Source: Dipteris shenzhenensis | Lineage: Eukaryota; Polypodiophyta; Polypodiopsida; Gleicheniales | DNA length: 64,000 nucleotides | NCBI GenBank assembly: GCA_047967505.1 | Contig: CM106538.1 | Strand: one strand, 5' to 3' | Shown here: one piece after another, positions 62,908 through 64,000 of the stretch | How positions within the stretch are numbered: the first letter of the stretch is position 1 | Layout of the letters: each line of letters opens with the position of its first letter | Notes under the pieces: model-generated | What the model was told of the DNA's origin: nothing | The model's input: only the letters and a program-made list of their open reading frames with translations | Database searches by the model: none | Translations under genes and position numbers: made by a program

Positions 62908-62919
62908 TGAGGGGGGGTA
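62908..62919 (+). other. Copia-2 polypurine tract
   Basis: TTGAGGGGGGGTA directly precedes the 3' LTR. Confidence 0.85.
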
Positions 62920-63208
62920 TGATGGGATATCTCAAGGTGTATGCCCCAGGCACACCTTGGTTTCTATGTGTGTGTGCTAGAGGCACAGTTAGGTGCCCAT
63001 AAGCACTGTTAGGTGGTGGTAGAAGCCACATAGGATGATTGAGAGAATCTAGGAGCAGATTGAGGAGATGATTGTGGAGCTCAGAGGTCATCAGTGATGT
63101 CAGTGATCATGTGAGAGGTGCCTACTTAAGGACCTCACCTTTCTTCATTCCATATGCAAGAATTCTCAGTTTGTGTTCACTCCATGCTTTCCTTTCAGTT
63201 TACCAACA
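62920..63208 (+). repeat. Copia-2 3' LTR
   Basis: It is 289 bp, the same as the 5' LTR but for one base. It is followed by the GGACT target duplication. Confidence 0.95.
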
Positions 63209-64000
63209 GGACTTCCTCGAGGGAGAGACACTAGGAGACCCAGAGAGTGCCCCGGGATGTTCGCTCCAGGTTTTGGACGCGATTGTGGTCCAACTTGCGA
63301 CCGAGGAAGATTTCTTACTTCTTTTGGCTGGCAGCCCACGAAGGGTTGCCCATCGGCCCGTAGTTGGAGCAGATGCAAATGGAGGAACAATGCCACTGCT
63401 GCTCAAATAGTGTCCTAGAGACTATCCCACACTGCCTATGGAGCTGTCGTAGCGCAACGAGGATCTGGATGAGAGCCCTCAGGATTATGACACGCATGCA
63501 GAGTCTTCACAGAGACTACACCTAGGGGATGGTGGCTTAGTTGACAGAGGGAGGACACGCGTTCCAGATTGATGAGATCTCCCCAACCTACCGGATACAA
63601 GGTCAGAGCATTCAGAGGATTGTACTCCACGAGGCAGCCCCCCCTGATGCCCTAGCTCCTCCCTCCCCTAGGGAAGATAGTGTTTGGGAGGTGGTAGCCA
63701 GCATCACGGCTTAGAAAATTTGGTTGGCTCGCTGCAGTCTCGTGATGGGAGAGCACCCGGTTCCACCCTCAGCTACCTTGGTTGCCATCTGGCAGGATAT
63801 CATTTGCACTCTACGGTCCACTTAGGAGCGTGGGACTCCAAGCTCCAAGGCGACTATTGAGAGGCGTGCTCGTTTCTGCAAGGCTTGGCCTGCAGGTGTT
63901 TTCTACATTTTCACTCCGCGAGGGATTCACTGGCTGTATAGTTCCCCCACTTGGCCCCAGTTCCCAAGATCCCCTAGGCAGTGAGCTGGGCTTCTCTAGA

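Larger units (their letters stand above)
60575..63208 (+). mobile_element. Copia-2: young gag-only LTR retrotransposon
   Basis: The element is 2,634 bp with 289-bp LTRs at both ends (60575-60863 and 62920-63208). I find one difference between them, A or G in CATGTRAGAGG. The target duplication GGACT lies at 60570-60574 and 63209-63213. It has an initiator Met-tRNA primer site and a G-rich polypurine tract. The interior holds a single Gag with two zinc knuckles and no protease, integrase or reverse transcriptase. Gag-only elements with these signals have been described in plants as TR-GAG; mobility must come from another Copia. Confidence 0.95.
57001..64000 (+). mobile_element. LINE-B: L1-type non-LTR retrotransposon, interrupted by Copia-2
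   Basis: The copy begins near or before 57001, probably 5' truncated, and runs off the right edge. By comparison with LINE-A its 3' end should lie within about 150 bases beyond 64000. It carries endonuclease and reverse transcriptase remains, is GC-rich like LINE-A, and is split at 60575-63208 by a gag-only Copia. The part 63214-64000 corresponds to LINE-A 53777-54560. Confidence 0.85.

Noticed and set aside
63072-63410. Plus-strand frame across the Copia-2 3' LTR border
   Set aside because: It runs from LTR into LINE-B sequence and arises from the junction.

Overview
This window looks like nuclear DNA of a land plant. It has two spliced host genes with GT-AG introns: a GH1 beta-glucosidase-like gene and a RABH/Rab6 small GTPase. 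It also carries typical plant transposons (CACTA/En-Spm, hAT, Copia, LINE) and captured pieces of a plant PPR gene and a patellin-like gene. The species cannot be fixed from the sequence; the repeat load suggests a large, repeat-rich genome. Host genes are few. Most of the rest is layered repeats at different stages of decay.

Layout. 1-1052: 3' end of a CACTA element (+), with subterminal palindromes and a terminus reading CACTACAAGG on the other strand. 2066-7472: a 12-exon GH1 gene (+) that I could join without a break into 502 codons. 8117-9266: hAT transposase relic (+). 10150-11295: decayed RING-H2 gene (-). 11925-13350, resuming at 20643-21300: a second CACTA copy (-), split by a young 7.3-kb Copia element, 13351-20637 (-), with apparently identical 257-bp LTRs and a perfect CTGCT target duplication. 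That Copia has an intact pol, a broken gag, and a 2.4-kb leader holding a regular array of ACGT-core boxes, a 16-bp perfect hairpin, and antisense pieces of a PPR gene and a patellin-like gene. 21330-22640: purine tract and minisatellite. 23544-24114: CACTA TNP2 relic (+). 25000-33900: mostly unrecognisable AT-rich sequence with a GA microsatellite, LINE ORF1-like relics and foldback-like repeats. 34990-36780: a second decayed coiled-coil/RING-H2 gene (-). 37477-38358: old Copia primer site and gag (+). 38560-39780: minisatellites and a foldback. 41337-44795: old Copia (-). 46644-46937: exact-period tandem duplication.

49043-49891: the last four exons of a RABH/Rab6 gene (-); its first exons are not visible. 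52031-54680: an internally deleted LINE with a 13-bp target duplication and a poly-A tail. About 57000 to the window end: a longer copy of the same LINE, carrying endonuclease and reverse transcriptase, interrupted at 60575-63208 by a young Copia element that encodes only Gag (289-bp LTRs, one difference seen, TSD GGACT).

How it fits together. The nesting gives relative ages: Copia-1 is younger than CACTA-2, and the gag-only Copia is younger than LINE-B. Both young Copia elements carry gag lesions, so they may have been moved by proteins from other copies. The least explained signals are the block-structured ACGT-box array, the gene fragments captured inside Copia-1, the repeated RING-H2 family, and a GH1 gene that keeps both catalytic glutamates but has changed most of its sugar-binding residues.
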